Source of the DNA: Alphaproteobacteria bacterium
GTDB lineage: Bacteria; Pseudomonadota; Alphaproteobacteria; Caulobacterales; Aquidulcibacteraceae
Reading direction: 5' to 3'
DNA: 64,000 nt
Assembly (NCBI GenBank): GCA_018969015.1
Contig: JAGWZE010000008.1
Span: 1-64,000, forward strand
Part shown: piece after piece, positions 9,325 to 18,521 of the stretch
How the letters are laid out: every line of letters begins with the position of its first letter
Position numbering within the stretch: the first letter of the stretch is position 1
Program-made: the position numbers and the translations under genes
The notes under the pieces: generated by a model
The model's input: the letters and a program-made list of their open reading frames with translations, nothing else
The model's database searches: none
What the model was told of the DNA's origin: nothing

Positions 9325-10200
9325 ATGACGTCCAGCCCCACTTCGATCCGCAAGTCGAACGTGCTCGTGATCGAGGACAATACGTTTCAGCGCGCGCTCC
9401 TTGCCGAGACGCTGCGCTCGATCGGCGCGGGCCGGATCGAAACGGCGGAGACGTTCGAGTTCGCTCTGGAGATGTGCAAGCACTTCGTGCCGTCGCTGAT
9501 CCTGTGCAACTGGTCCCCGGAGTTCGATGGCATCGCCTTCACCAAGGCCCTGCGCCGCGGCGAGACGATCCTGCGCAAACAGACCCCTTTGATCATGGTC
9601 ACGGCTCAGGCGACGGGCGAGTCCGTCGAGATCGCCCGGCGCGCCGGAGTCGACGAATACGTCATCAAGCCGTTCAACACGGGATCGCTGGTGAGCCGGA
9701 TCGACGCCGTGCTCTACCGCCGCCGCCCGTTCATCGACAGCCCGATCTATGCCGGCCCCTGCCGCCGCCGGAAGCTCGAAGTCGATTATGAAGGGCCGCG
9801 CCGCCGCCTGTTCGACGAGGAAGAGACCGGCAAGGACTCGCCAGAGATCGAACTCAAGAAGCAGCTCGCGAAATCGCAGGTGAACCGCGCGCGCGAGGTG
9901 CTGCGCGACCTCACGCCGGGCGAGCGCACGAAGATCCGCGAGATCTATTCGATCGGCAAAGAGATCCTCGAGATCGCCGCGTCGATGGACGACAAGCTGC
10001 TGCGCGTCGCGGGGGAGTCGCTCGTGGCCTATATCGAGGGCGTCGGCGCAAGCTCGATGTTCGATCCCAAGGTCGTCGACGCGCACGTGGACGCGATGGC
10101 GCAGCTGATCGCCCTCCCCAACGTGCAGGGGGAGATGCGCGAGGCGGTGTCGCGGGCCTTGTCCGCCATGGTGCGCAAAAAGCTCAGCGCCGGCCGCTGA
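9325..10200 (+). CDS. Receiver-domain protein with Asn in place of phosphoacceptor Asp
   Basis: 291 residues from ATG 9325 (AAGGA ten bases upstream); a GTG at 9307 would add six residues. The receiver domain (about 10-125) has the acidic pocket VIEDN, Thr in IMVTA and Lys115 in YVIKPF, but the acceptor position reads LILCNWSPEFDG, so Asp is Asn62. It shares YAGPCRRRK and the helical C-terminal region with the upstream paralogue, including an S-AYIEG/ALYGYIE-type segment. It is probably cotranscribed with that gene (64-base gap). A phosphorylation-independent regulator or partner of the other receiver is inferred. Confidence 0.82.
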   Translation: MTSSPTSIRKSNVLVIEDNTFQRALLAETLRSIGAGRIETAETFEFALEMCKHFVPSLILCNWSPEFDGIAFTKALRRGETILRKQTPLIMVTAQATGESVEIARRAGVDEYVIKPFNTGSLVSRIDAVLYRRRPFIDSPIYAGPCRRRKLEVDYEGPRRRLFDEEETGKDSPEIELKKQLAKSQVNRAREVLRDLTPGERTKIREIYSIGKEILEIAASMDDKLLRVAGESLVAYIEGVGASSMFDPKVVDAHVDAMAQLIALPNVQGEMREAVSRALSAMVRKKLSAGR

Positions 10201-10299
10201 GGCCCTGTTGGGCGCGACGCACGCTGCGCTTGCGCCCGCGACGGGACGTCGCCATGGTGCCGGCCAAACAGCCTCCGGGCGTCATGCGGCAGTAAACCC

Positions 10300-11274
10300 G
10301 TGCGCAACTATCTCGAATTCGAGAAAAGCATCGCTGAAATCGAAGCAAAGATAGAAGAACTCTCCGCGCTTACGGCCCAGTCGGGCGCGGAAACCATGGG
10401 CGTGGAGATTTCCCGGCTGAAGCAGAAGGCCGAGAAGCAGCTCCAGGACGTCTACGCCAAGCTCGATCCCTGGCAGAAAACCCAGGTGGCCCGCCACCCG
10501 GACCGGCCGCGATTCCGGGACTATGTCGCCGGGCTGGTCAGCGATTTCGTCGAATTGTCCGGGGACCGCCAGTTCGGCGAGGACGCCGCGATCCTGGGCG
10601 GGCTCGGCAAGTTCATGGGCCGCTCTGCCGTGCTGATCGGCCACGAAAAGGGCCGCACCACGCAGGAGCGCTTGAAGCACAATTTCGGCATGGCGCTGCC
10701 GGAAGGCTACCGGAAGGCCGTCCGCCTGATGGACATGGCCGAGCAGTTCAAGCTGCCGGTGATCACGCTCGTCGACACCGCCGGCGCCTATCCGGGCATC
10801 GGCGCGGAAGAGCGCGGCCAGGCCGAGGCGATCGCCCGTTCGACCGAGCGCTGCCTCACCCTCGGCGTGCCGTTGATCTCGGTGATCGTTGGCGAAGGCG
10901 GGTCCGGCGGGGCGGTGGCCCTGGCGGCCGGCAACAAGGTGCTGATGCTCGAGCACGCGATCTATTCGGTGATCAGCCCGGAAGGCGCGGCTTCGATCCT
11001 GTGGAAGGACAGCGGCCGGGCGAAGGACGCGGCCGTCGCCATGAAGATCACGGCGCAGGACCTGCGGGATCTGTCGGTGATCGACGACATCGTCACGGAG
11101 CCGACCGGCGGCGCCCATCGCGATCCTGATGCGGCCATCGCGGCCGTCGGCAAGGCCGTGCTCGCGCAGCTCGACTCGCTCGGGAACATGGACGCAAGCG
11201 CGCTGCAGGCGCAGCGGGCGGACCGCTTCTACGCGATCGGCCGGCTCGGCGTGAGCTCGAACCCGGCGCACTGA
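10300..11274 (+). CDS. accA: Acetyl-CoA carboxylase carboxyltransferase subunit alpha
   Basis: Transfers the carboxyl group from biotin to acetyl-CoA, first step of fatty-acid synthesis; works as an alpha2beta2 complex with AccD (not in window). The 324-residue product starts with a GTG (VRNYLEFEKSIAEIEAKIEEL) and has typical motifs HPDRPRFRDY, GHEKGRTT, LVDTAGAYPGIGAEERGQ and GEGGSGGA. Length and ends match the family. It is a stand-alone gene with 99 bases between it and the receiver gene. Confidence 0.97.
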   Translation: MRNYLEFEKSIAEIEAKIEELSALTAQSGAETMGVEISRLKQKAEKQLQDVYAKLDPWQKTQVARHPDRPRFRDYVAGLVSDFVELSGDRQFGEDAAILGGLGKFMGRSAVLIGHEKGRTTQERLKHNFGMALPEGYRKAVRLMDMAEQFKLPVITLVDTAGAYPGIGAEERGQAEAIARSTERCLTLGVPLISVIVGEGGSGGAVALAAGNKVLMLEHAIYSVISPEGAASILWKDSGRAKDAAVAMKITAQDLRDLSVIDDIVTEPTGGAHRDPDAAIAAVGKAVLAQLDSLGNMDASALQAQRADRFYAIGRLGVSSNPAH

Positions 11275-11349
11275 CGCCAGCTTTTCGAAGCGCCTCGCTC
11301 CCGGCGGACGGTTCGGTTAACGTCCCGACCGACCCTTCGGGAGACATCC

Positions 11350-12708
11350 ATGTCACGACTGTTCGGCGCTGCTGCGGCCGCCCTTCTGGCCGCCTGTCTC
11401 ACGACCGCGCCCGCCCTCGCCCAAGGCATTGACCGGTCGGTGCTCCAGGCGCGTCCGAGCGCGACGATCTCCGCCGCGGCGGGCCCGCTGGACGAGGCGC
11501 GCGGACGCCGCGTGGCCGAGAGCGCCGCGGCCAGCGCCGCGGCGGGGGCAGACACGTCCTGGACCGATGGCCTCGCCTCCGGAACGATCAGGCTCGACGC
11601 GGAAGCCGGCGGCTGCCGGACGTTTTTCGTGCGGCAAACTGCGCCGTCCGGCTCGCCGCCTTTGATCGGCCGCGTGTGCCGCGCCGGCGCGGGGTGGCAG
11701 GTGCAGGCGATCGGCCCCGCCGCCGCTGCGGGGCCGCGCGGCGAGCCGCGGGTGACCGACGGCGTGACCCGGGACGTCGTTCGCGAGCCGCCGCCGCTGC
11801 CGAAAAAGGACAGCGGGTTCGGCGAACGCGCGGAATCGACGAAGCCGTTCCGCGACTATGGCTCGGCCGGCGCGAGTGGCGGGAAAGCCGACTCCGGATT
11901 GGGCGCCCCGTCGAAGCCGATGTCGTCCAGCGGGCCGCCTCCGTCTCCGCCCAAGCCGCCGCCGCCGGCGCCGGAGCCACCGCCCACGCGCTCGGAGCCG
12001 CCGCCGCCGCCCGCGCCGGGCAACACGACGGGGGCAGGATCGAGTGCGGGCGGCGGCGTGGTGCGCACGACCTCCGCCGTGCTCGTGGAGATCGGCCCGC
12101 GCGAGGCGCGCAAGCCGCGCAATGGCGGCTCCGCCGTGGTGCTGCTTTCCGAACGCACGGACGACGCCGCGCGCAATCTGCGCACCTGCCGCGCGCTGTT
12201 CCGCGCGCTCGACACCGCGACGACGGGCGAGATCACGACAGGCCAGCGCCGCACCGAAGACGGCGGCATCGAGAAGCTGCGTCCGGTCTATTGGCTGTGG
12301 AAGGCGCGGCCGACGCCGCCGGCCTCGGGCGACGCCTGCCCGATGCGCCTTGCGAGCTATGATTTCGCGCGGGCCGGATCGATCCGCACCAAATACGGGC
12401 TGACGGGGCGCGGGCCGTATCTCGTGATCGCCCGCGGCGACGAGCTGCGCGCCGGCGTCGTCGATCTCGGCGCCGCGCCGATCGGGGAGACCGAAGACCT
12501 CGTGCGCTACTTCCGCGACGGCTTCTCGCAGGAGGCGGAGATCTGGTCGCCGGAGCGGCATACGCCGGCCAAGGCGCAACAGAGCCTCGTGGCGTTCCTC
12601 GGCCGCTCGATCCCGGGCGTCGCGCTCACCGCGCTCGTGCGGCCAGTGGCGGTCGCGACCTGCCCGCTGGGCGACTTCTTCGACGTATGTACGCCTGCGC
12701 CGCGGTGA
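11350..12708 (+). CDS. Secreted protein with Pro-rich linker, unknown function
   Basis: A 452-residue protein with a clear signal peptide (LFGAAAAALLAACLTTAPALAQ). An N-terminal globular part of about 110 residues contains two Cys (GGCRTFF, GRVCRAG). A disordered Pro/Gly/Ser linker follows at about residues 150-235. A C-terminal globular domain of about 215 residues has several Cys (RTCRAL, DACPMRL, ATCPLGDFFDVC) and the segment PVYWLWKARP. The Cys content fits a periplasmic disulfide protein. I recognise no family. It stands alone 75 bases after accA. Confidence 0.7.
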   Translation: MSRLFGAAAAALLAACLTTAPALAQGIDRSVLQARPSATISAAAGPLDEARGRRVAESAAASAAAGADTSWTDGLASGTIRLDAEAGGCRTFFVRQTAPSGSPPLIGRVCRAGAGWQVQAIGPAAAAGPRGEPRVTDGVTRDVVREPPPLPKKDSGFGERAESTKPFRDYGSAGASGGKADSGLGAPSKPMSSSGPPPSPPKPPPPAPEPPPTRSEPPPPPAPGNTTGAGSSAGGGVVRTTSAVLVEIGPREARKPRNGGSAVVLLSERTDDAARNLRTCRALFRALDTATTGEITTGQRRTEDGGIEKLRPVYWLWKARPTPPASGDACPMRLASYDFARAGSIRTKYGLTGRGPYLVIARGDELRAGVVDLGAAPIGETEDLVRYFRDGFSQEAEIWSPERHTPAKAQQSLVAFLGRSIPGVALTALVRPVAVATCPLGDFFDVCTPAPR

Positions 12709-12733
12709 CGGGCGGACTAAAAGACTTTCCAGC

Positions 12734-13885
12734 TCACCCCACCTCGCGCGCCCAGGCGCGCACGTCGGCGAGGAAGTCGTCCGGGCGCTCCATGGCGGCG
12801 AAATGTCCGCCTCCGGACATTTCGGTCCAGCGCACGACGTTGTAGGCGCGCTCGGCCCAGGAGCGCGGCGGGGCCGAATAGATGCGTTCGCCCGGGAAAT
12901 TGGCGAAGGCGGTGGGCGTTTCGCAACGCTTGCCTTCGGGCAGGCTGACGCCGCCATTCTCCTCCAGGAGCGCGCGATAGTACCAGACGCTCGTCGCGAT
13001 CGAATCCGTGACGAGATAGATCATGATGTTGGTGAGCAGCTGGTCCTTCGTGTAGACGCTCTCGATCTTGCCGTCGTTGAGATCGGACCAGCCGTGGAAC
13101 TTCTCGAGGATCCAGGCCGCCGTGCCGACGGGTGAATCCATCAGCGCCATCGCGAGCGTCTGCGGCTTCGTCGCCTGCTCCATGAAGTAGGCGCCCTCCA
13201 GCTGCATGGCGAGTTGCGTGCGGTCGAGCCAGGCCTTCTCGGCGTCGCTCTGCGGAACCGGCGACGAGGGGCGGAAGCCGATCATGTTGAGGTGGATCGC
13301 CTTGCAGTGGGCGCCGTGATCGAAGCCGATCCAGGACGTGACGAGGCCGCCCCAATCGCCGCCCTGCGCGAGATAGCTGCGGTAGCCCAGCGTGCGCGTC
13401 ATCAGCGTGTCGAACAGCGCGGCGGTGGCGCGCTGGCCGATAGGCCGCGATGGGCGCCCCGAGAAACCGTAGCCGGGCAGCGACGGGATCACGACGTCGA
13501 ACGCGTCTGCGGCGTCGCCGCCGTGCAGCGAGGGGAATGCGAGGCGATCGATCAGGCCCCAAAACTCGAAGTGCGAGCCGGGCCAGCCATGCGTGAGCAG
13601 CAGCGGGCGCTTGCCGCCTGCCTCGCCGACCACGTGCACGAAATGCAGGGGGAAGCCGTCCACGTCGGCGACGAATTGCGGATAGCGGTTGAGCACGGCT
13701 TCGCGGGCGCGCCAGTCGAAGCCGTCGAGCCAGTAGGCGCACAGCTCCTTGAGGTAGGCCGTGTTGACGCCGCGTGACCAGGCCGCGCCCTCGTCGTCGG
13801 GCGCGGGGAACCACGGGAAGCCTGCGACGCGGGCGCGGATGGCGTCGATCTTGGCTTGCGGCACGTCGATCTTGAAGGGCTGCAT
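12734..13885 (-). CDS. Epoxide hydrolase, alpha/beta-hydrolase fold
   Basis: Hydrolyses epoxides to diols; cytoplasmic. The 383-residue product has the N-terminal EHN domain typical of microsomal-type epoxide hydrolases (FKIDVPQAKIDAIRARV...). The oxyanion motif is HGWPGS, the nucleophile Asp lies in QGGDWGG, and the catalytic His in SGGGHFAAMERPDDF near the C-terminus. The substrate is unpredictable. The gene is convergent with the Pro-rich secreted protein (25-base gap). Start ATG at 13883-13885. Confidence 0.9.
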   Translation of the reverse strand: MQPFKIDVPQAKIDAIRARVAGFPWFPAPDDEGAAWSRGVNTAYLKELCAYWLDGFDWRAREAVLNRYPQFVADVDGFPLHFVHVVGEAGGKRPLLLTHGWPGSHFEFWGLIDRLAFPSLHGGDAADAFDVVIPSLPGYGFSGRPSRPIGQRATAALFDTLMTRTLGYRSYLAQGGDWGGLVTSWIGFDHGAHCKAIHLNMIGFRPSSPVPQSDAEKAWLDRTQLAMQLEGAYFMEQATKPQTLAMALMDSPVGTAAWILEKFHGWSDLNDGKIESVYTKDQLLTNIMIYLVTDSIATSVWYYRALLEENGGVSLPEGKRCETPTAFANFPGERIYSAPPRSWAERAYNVVRWTEMSGGGHFAAMERPDDFLADVRAWAREVG

Positions 13886-13948
13886 GGGGCGTCTCCTCGC
13901 ACCGGCCAGGAAACGCCGGGGCCGGAGCGTGTCAATCGGCGCGGGATT

Positions 13949-14854
13949 TCAAAGACGCAATGTTCCCTCGGAAACGACGACCGCCTCGCCGCCGATCTCG
14001 ACGCCGATGAGCTTACCGCCCTCCACCATCAGATGCAGGTCGATGCGACTGTCGCGGCCCATCTCCACGCCCTGATGAATCACGACGTCGTGTGCGCCGT
14101 CGCCCAGCTTCTCGAACTGCATCAATGCGCCAGCGAACGACGCGGCGGCGGAGCCGGTCGCGGGATCTTCGACGATACCGAGACCCGGCGCGAACATGCG
14201 GGCGCGGAAGGTGAGATCCATGTCGACGCGCGTGTACGCGTAGATCGCGGCGTGATCCTCCGGCGCGACGGCGCGGATCGCGGCGTCGTTCGGTCGCACG
14301 CGCGCCAGCGCATCGAGCGAAGCGACGGGCGCCATCGCGAAGCCCTTGGCGACGCCCCATGCGCTCGGCGCGTGTGCGCCGAAGCCGATCTCGCCCGCGT
14401 CGAGCCCGAGCGCGGCGGCGATCGCGGCCGGGCTCGCCGCAGCGTGCGTCACCCGCGGCAGACCGGGCGCCCGGAAGCGCGCGCGGCCAAGCCCCGCTCC
14501 CAACGGTTCGGCGGCGCAGGTGACGAGGCCCGCGCGCTCCTCGAGCGCGAAAGCCTGCGGCCCCGCGTAGCCGCTCTCCTCGGCCGCGCGCAGCGCGAGC
14601 AGGACCGCCGCTCCCACCGTGGGATGACCGGCGAACGGCAGCTCGGCGCCGGGCGTGAAGATGCGCAGCGCGGCCTTGTGGCGCGTGTTTTCCGGCGGGA
14701 AGACGAAGACCGTCTCCGACAGGTTGAACTCCGCCGCGATCTTCTGCATGCGCGCGTCGTCCAGCCCCTCGGAGTCGAGCACGACGGCGAGCGGATTGCC
14801 CTTGAGCGGTTCGGTCGTGAAGACGTCGAGCGTGACGAAACGGCGCGCGCTCAT
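13949..14854 (-). CDS. PhzF-family isomerase/epimerase
   Basis: Member of the PhzF/diaminopimelate-epimerase-like fold. The 301-residue protein begins [22 protein letters not shown] and carries NLSETVFVF (family catalytic Glu region), [13 protein letters not shown] and [12 protein letters not shown], the standard PhzF signatures. No phenazine genes are nearby, so this is one of the many PhzF paralogues with unknown substrate. It follows the aminotransferase gene by four bases, so it is very probably cotranscribed. Confidence 0.9.
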   Translation of the reverse strand: MSARRFVTLDVFTTEPLKGNPLAVVLDSEGLDDARMQKIAAEFNLSETVFVFPPENTRHKAALRIFTPGAELPFAGHPTVGAAVLLALRAAEESGYAGPQAFALEERAGLVTCAAEPLGAGLGRARFRAPGLPRVTHAAASPAAIAAALGLDAGEIGFGAHAPSAWGVAKGFAMAPVASLDALARVRPNDAAIRAVAPEDHAAIYAYTRVDMDLTFRARMFAPGLGIVEDPATGSAAASFAGALMQFEKLGDGAHDVVIHQGVEMGRDSRIDLHLMVEGGKLIGVEIGGEAVVVSEGTLRL

Positions 14855-14858
14855 CGCG

Positions 14859-15737
14859 TCACGCGACGTTCTTGCGGCGCACGTGGGCGGAGAAATCGGC
14901 CATCAGCATTTCCGTCATCGCGCCGGGCTTGTACGTCATGCCGGCGATTTCGGAGACGGGCGTGATCTCGGCGGCGGAGCCGGTGAGCCACACCTCCGTG
15001 AAGTTCGCGAGCTCGTTCGGCCAGATCGCGCGTTCGACGACTTCGATGCCGCGGCGGCGCGCGAGCTCGATCACCGTCTGGCGCGTGAGGCCGTTGAGGA
15101 AGCAATCCGGATACGGCGTATGGATGACGCCATCGCGCACGAAGAAGATGTTGGCGCCCGTGGCTTCCGCCACCTGCCCCCGCCAATCGAGCATCAGCGC
15201 GTCCTGGAAGCCGCAGTTCTCGGCCGCGTGCTTGGACAGCGTGCAGATCATGTAGAGGCCGGCGGCCTTGGCTTCGCAGGGCGCGGTGTGGGGCGCGGGG
15301 CGGGCCCACGGCGCCATCATCAGACGGATGCCCTTCATCTTGTCGGGGAAGTAGTCGCCCCAGTGCCAGCAGGCGACGGAGACGTTGATGCGGTTGTCCT
15401 TCGCGGACACGCCCATCTTTTCCGAACCGCGCCACGCGAACGCGCGCACATAGGCGGAGGACAGGCCGGACTTCTCGAGCGTTTCGGCTTTCACGCGCTC
15501 CAGCTCGTCGACGCCATAGGGGATCTCGAAGCCCATGAGGCGCGCGGACTTGTGCAGGCGCTCGCTGTGCTCGCGCGAGCGGAAGATGGCGCCGTCATAG
15601 GCGCGCTCGCCTTCGAACACGAGGGAGGCGTAGTGAAGCGCGTGGGTGAGCACGTGGATCTTGGCCTCGCGCCAGGGCACGAAGACCCCGTTCAGCCAGA
15701 TGGTTCCATCGCGATCGTGATACGGCGCTTCCGCCAT
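14859..15737 (-). CDS. ilvE: Branched-chain amino-acid aminotransferase
   Basis: PLP-dependent transamination of Leu/Ile/Val and their keto acids. The 292-residue fold-type IV enzyme shows [22 protein letters not shown], the catalytic Lys in [20 protein letters not shown] and [13 protein letters not shown], and the phosphate-binding [11 protein letters not shown]. The length is normal. It is divergent from the MarR gene; the 86-base gap must contain both promoters, an arrangement that suggests MarR control but does not prove it. Confidence 0.92.
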   Translation of the reverse strand: MAEAPYHDRDGTIWLNGVFVPWREAKIHVLTHALHYASLVFEGERAYDGAIFRSREHSERLHKSARLMGFEIPYGVDELERVKAETLEKSGLSSAYVRAFAWRGSEKMGVSAKDNRINVSVACWHWGDYFPDKMKGIRLMMAPWARPAPHTAPCEAKAAGLYMICTLSKHAAENCGFQDALMLDWRGQVAEATGANIFFVRDGVIHTPYPDCFLNGLTRQTVIELARRRGIEVVERAIWPNELANFTEVWLTGSAAEITPVSEIAGMTYKPGAMTEMLMADFSAHVRRKNVA

Positions 15738-15823
15738 GACGGCCTACTCCTCGTCGCCCGCGCTCCTGTCACCGGTGCAGGTCTTGTGATCGGGCGAAGA
15801 ACGCACCATTCTCGCCCGCGCCA

Positions 15824-16318
15824 ATGCCTGTCAACCTGCGCCCCCAAACGGGCGCGCCCGCTGCGGACGCGCGCCTTTACCTCAAAGAAGAGGAGTTGGA
15901 TCGGGCGGTCGAACTCCTGTTCGCCGCAACGCGCCGGTTCGGCCGCGGGGCCGACCCGATCCTGGCCGCGCGGGGGCTGGGCCCGGCCCATTACCGGGCG
16001 CTGTCGGCCATCCGGCGCGCCGAAGGCCTCCCCGTCACGGCGCTGCGCGAGGCCCTGGGCGTGCGCAAGCAGAGCCTTGCCCGCGTGCTCGACGATCTCG
16101 ACACCGCCGGCTTCGTCGCCCGCGCCCCGGGCGCGCAGGACCGCCGCGAGCGCCGCCTGTTCCTGACCGAGGCCGGGCGGGACGTGGAGGCCGAGGTAAG
16201 CACCGCCCTGCGCGACCGCCTCGCCGCCGTGTTCCGAGCCTGCGGGGCCGAGGCCGTGGCGGGGGCCCGCACCGTCTGGGCCGCGCTGGCCGATCTCGGC
16301 CTGGACGACGCGGCATGA
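15824..16318 (+). CDS. MarR-family regulator, PetP-like
   Basis: A 164-residue winged-helix regulator: [21 protein letters not shown] before the recognition helix region [19 protein letters not shown], and the wing [13 protein letters not shown]. The four-base ATGA overlap with the following OmpR-type gene reproduces the petP-petR arrangement known from Rhodobacter and other alphaproteobacteria, where the pair was named from cytochrome bc1 mutants. Ligand and targets cannot be read from sequence. Confidence 0.85.
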   Translation: MPVNLRPQTGAPAADARLYLKEEELDRAVELLFAATRRFGRGADPILAARGLGPAHYRALSAIRRAEGLPVTALREALGVRKQSLARVLDDLDTAGFVARAPGAQDRRERRLFLTEAGRDVEAEVSTALRDRLAAVFRACGAEAVAGARTVWAALADLGLDDAA

Positions 16319-17022
16319 GCGATGCACCCGTCATCGACGCCCTCTCACGCCCAGCGCACGTGCTGATCGTCGACGACGACGACCGCATCCGGGATCTTCT
16401 CAAGCGCTATCTCGTGGCCTGCGGCGCGCGGACCTCGGCGGCGGCGGACGCGGACGGCGCACGCCGGCTGCTCGCCTCGTTCGAGTTCGATCTTCTGATC
16501 ATCGACGTGATGATGCCGCGGGAAGACGGCTTCTCCCTGGCGGAGAGCGTGCGCAAAGGCTCGGACGCGCCGATCATCATGCTGACCGCGCGCGGGATGC
16601 CGGAGGACCGCATCAAGGGCCTGTCGATCGGCGCGGACGACTACGTGCAAAAGCCTTTCGAGCCGGCCGAGCTCGCCTTGCGGATCAACGCCGTGCTGCG
16701 GCGCACGGCGGCGCGCCGGCAGGAAGGCGTCACCGAAGTGGCGTTCGGCCCCTACACGTTCAACCTGTCGCGCGGGGACCTCTCGCGCGAGGGCAAGACC
16801 ATTCGCCTCACCGAGGCGGAGGTGACGCTGATGCGCCTGCTGGCGGCGCGCGGCGGCGATCCGATCTCGCGCGAGGAGTTGGCGCGGCGCACGGGCGCGG
16901 GCCTGGAGCGCTCGATCGACGTGCAGGTGACGCGCCTGCGCCGCAAGGTCGAGGAGGATCCGCGCGCGCCGGTGTTCCTGCAGACGGTGCGCGGCGTGGG
17001 CTATCGCCTCGCGGTGGACTGA
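16315..17022 (+). CDS. petR: OmpR-family response regulator, PetR-like
   Basis: 235 residues: receiver with acidic pair VDDDDR, phosphoacceptor Asp in LLIIDVMMPREDG, MLTAR and Lys in YVQKPF, then an OmpR/PhoB winged-helix domain (LTEAEVTLMRLLAARGG, SIDVQVTRLRRKVEEDP, TVRGVGYRL). All catalytic positions are present. No kinase is adjacent; the nearest candidate is the EnvZ-like kinase at 19941. The 3' end overlaps the convergent GT87-like gene by 22 bases. The petR symbol rests on the linkage to the MarR gene. Confidence 0.88.
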   Translation: MSDAPVIDALSRPAHVLIVDDDDRIRDLLKRYLVACGARTSAAADADGARRLLASFEFDLLIIDVMMPREDGFSLAESVRKGSDAPIIMLTARGMPEDRIKGLSIGADDYVQKPFEPAELALRINAVLRRTAARRQEGVTEVAFGPYTFNLSRGDLSREGKTIRLTEAEVTLMRLLAARGGDPISREELARRTGAGLERSIDVQVTRLRRKVEEDPRAPVFLQTVRGVGYRLAVD

Positions 17023-18173
17023 GCCGCGGCGGCCGCGCCGGCGACGAGCACGGAGAGCGCGGCAAGTCCGGTCGCGATTTTCAGGGCCACGTCGCCGAGA
17101 TCGGCGATCCCGAGCAGCAAGGCCGCAAAGCAGGCGCCGTAGACGAGCCAGCTGACGGGCGTGCGGACGTGCGGCGCGGCGACGGCGGCCGCGGCGACGA
17201 CGGCGAGCAGGCCCGGACCGAGCGCGAGAAAATCGATCTGCATCAGGCGCGGCGTGAGCAGCGTCGCGACCGAAACGCCGAGGAAGATCCGGGCGTCCTT
17301 TCCCAGGCTGGCGCGCTCGGCGAGCGCGAGCGCGGACAGACCGATCGCGGCGGCGAAGACGGCGTAGGCGGCGGCGAGCGCGGGCAGCGGCGGCGAAAGC
17401 CCCGCGCCGAAGATCCAGCCGAGGAAGCCCTCGCCCGGCGCGACGTCGAGGGCCATGCGCTGGGCGGCTTCCCGCCAGCCTTCGAACAGCGCGGGATTGC
17501 CGGCGTTCAGCGCGAGGGCGAAGACGCCGAGCCCCGCCGCGCCGCCCAGCGCGGAATAGAGCGCGCGCCGCCACAGTGGGCCGCCGAGCGCGAGCGGGAG
17601 AAGGATCAGATAGGTGAGCTGGAAAGGCTTCACCGCGCCCGCGGCGGCGACCACGGCGATGAACACGAGCGGCCGGCGCGGGAGGGCGAGCGCGGTAAGC
17701 AGGATCGCGGCGGTGATCGGGATCGCGACGTTGCCGACGGTGAGCGCGCTGCCAGTGATGAGCGCGAGGAACGGCGCGCGCTCGATCCGCGCGCCGGGCG
17801 TCTCGGCGCGCCAGAACACGATCCAGGCGATGACGGCGCAGGCGGCGAGATAAAGCGCGACATAGCCCCAGCGCATGACGTCCGGGCCGACCGCGCGCAG
17901 CACCGCCGCCGCGCTTTCCGCCACCCAGGGCAGATAGACGAACGGCTGCGCGTTCATGCCGGCGCAGGCGAAGTCGGCGCCGTAGGGGCTCAGCCCGGCG
18001 TTCAGCCGCTGGCCGGCGCAGGCGACGGACTCGTACTCGGCGAAAAACGTCCGCCCGCGGAGCAATCGCCCCAGCGTTCCCGACAGGAACGGCGCCGCGA
18101 ACACGAGCGTGATCAGCGCCGCGGCCCACGGCCGCGCCGTCCAGTCACGCCAGATCGCCATCGCGTCGCGCAC
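17001..18173 (-). CDS. GT87/DUF2029-like multi-pass membrane glycosyltransferase
   Basis: About 390 residues with 9-11 hydrophobic helices. The first loop, AEYESVACAGQRLNAGLSPYGADF, and the following CAGMNAQPFVYLPWVAE match the pattern of DUF2029/GT87 polyprenyl-phosphate-mannose-type transferases (acidic residue, then a PY/YLP region). I chose the GTG at 18171-18173 because AAGGAG lies five bases upstream; ATGs at 18161 and 18209 are alternatives. It overlaps petR convergently. Donor and acceptor are unknown. Confidence 0.72.
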   Translation of the reverse strand: MRDAMAIWRDWTARPWAAALITLVFAAPFLSGTLGRLLRGRTFFAEYESVACAGQRLNAGLSPYGADFACAGMNAQPFVYLPWVAESAAAVLRAVGPDVMRWGYVALYLAACAVIAWIVFWRAETPGARIERAPFLALITGSALTVGNVAIPITAAILLTALALPRRPLVFIAVVAAAGAVKPFQLTYLILLPLALGGPLWRRALYSALGGAAGLGVFALALNAGNPALFEGWREAAQRMALDVAPGEGFLGWIFGAGLSPPLPALAAAYAVFAAAIGLSALALAERASLGKDARIFLGVSVATLLTPRLMQIDFLALGPGLLAVVAAAAVAAPHVRTPVSWLVYGACFAALLLGIADLGDVALKIATGLAALSVLVAGAAAAAQSTARR

Positions 18174-18314
18174 GTCATCTCCTTGGGGTTCGCGTCTGCG
18201 GCGCGTCATGACACGCTCGCCGTCCCTCGAAAAGCCGCAATGCGCGACGATACGATTTCCGGATGCGCGGCGGCAGCCGGTGTGGTATCGGCAACGCAGA
18301 AAAGGATCACGTCA

Positions 18315-18380
18315 ATGCCCGGCAGCACCAAATCCATGACCGAACGCGGCGCCGCCGCGACGTCCGTTTGGAGGGCATGA
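18315..18380 (+). CDS. Candidate 21-codon micro-ORF before a strong terminator
   Basis: ATG 18315 follows AAAGGA with nine bases spacing and encodes MPGSTKSMTERGAAATSVWR plus one Ala before TGA. The frame could start earlier at ATG 18241 (46 codons). Thirty bases after the stop comes a near-perfect intrinsic terminator, so a short transcript of roughly 150-200 nt is defined between the divergent GT87 start and rtcB. It may be a microprotein, a leader or only an sRNA; there is no homology that I recognise. Confidence 0.35.
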   Translation: MPGSTKSMTERGAAATSVWRA

Positions 18381-18410
18381 TCCGTCTTCGCCGCGCGTAA
18401 GTGCTGCGTA

Positions 18411-18455
18411 GCAGAGAACCCCTCCTGGCCCGGCCTGGAGGGGTTCTCTGCTTTT
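18411..18455 (+). terminator. Intrinsic terminator with perfect 15-bp stem
   Basis: GCAGAGAACCCCTCC at 18411-18425 pairs perfectly with GGAGGGGTTCTCTGC at 18437-18451 across an 11-base loop, followed by TTTT. The U-run exists only on the plus strand. It ends whatever is transcribed from the 18174-18400 region and insulates rtcB, which starts at 18522. The remaining bases of the 348-base gap show no further gene. Confidence 0.8.
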
Positions 18456-18521
18456 CAGGATGTCGCGCCCCGCGCCGCGGGGGACGACAGGCCGGGCCGC
18501 ATCGTTGGAAGGAGACCGGCC

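Noticed and set aside
14655-16166. Plus-strand frame of about 500 codons across phzF and ilvE
   Set aside because: Opposite strand of recognised genes, then runs out of frame through the MarR gene.
17169-18380. Long plus-strand frame opposite the GT87-like gene
   Set aside because: Charged low-complexity shadow; only its last 21-46 codons beyond the gene were considered separately.
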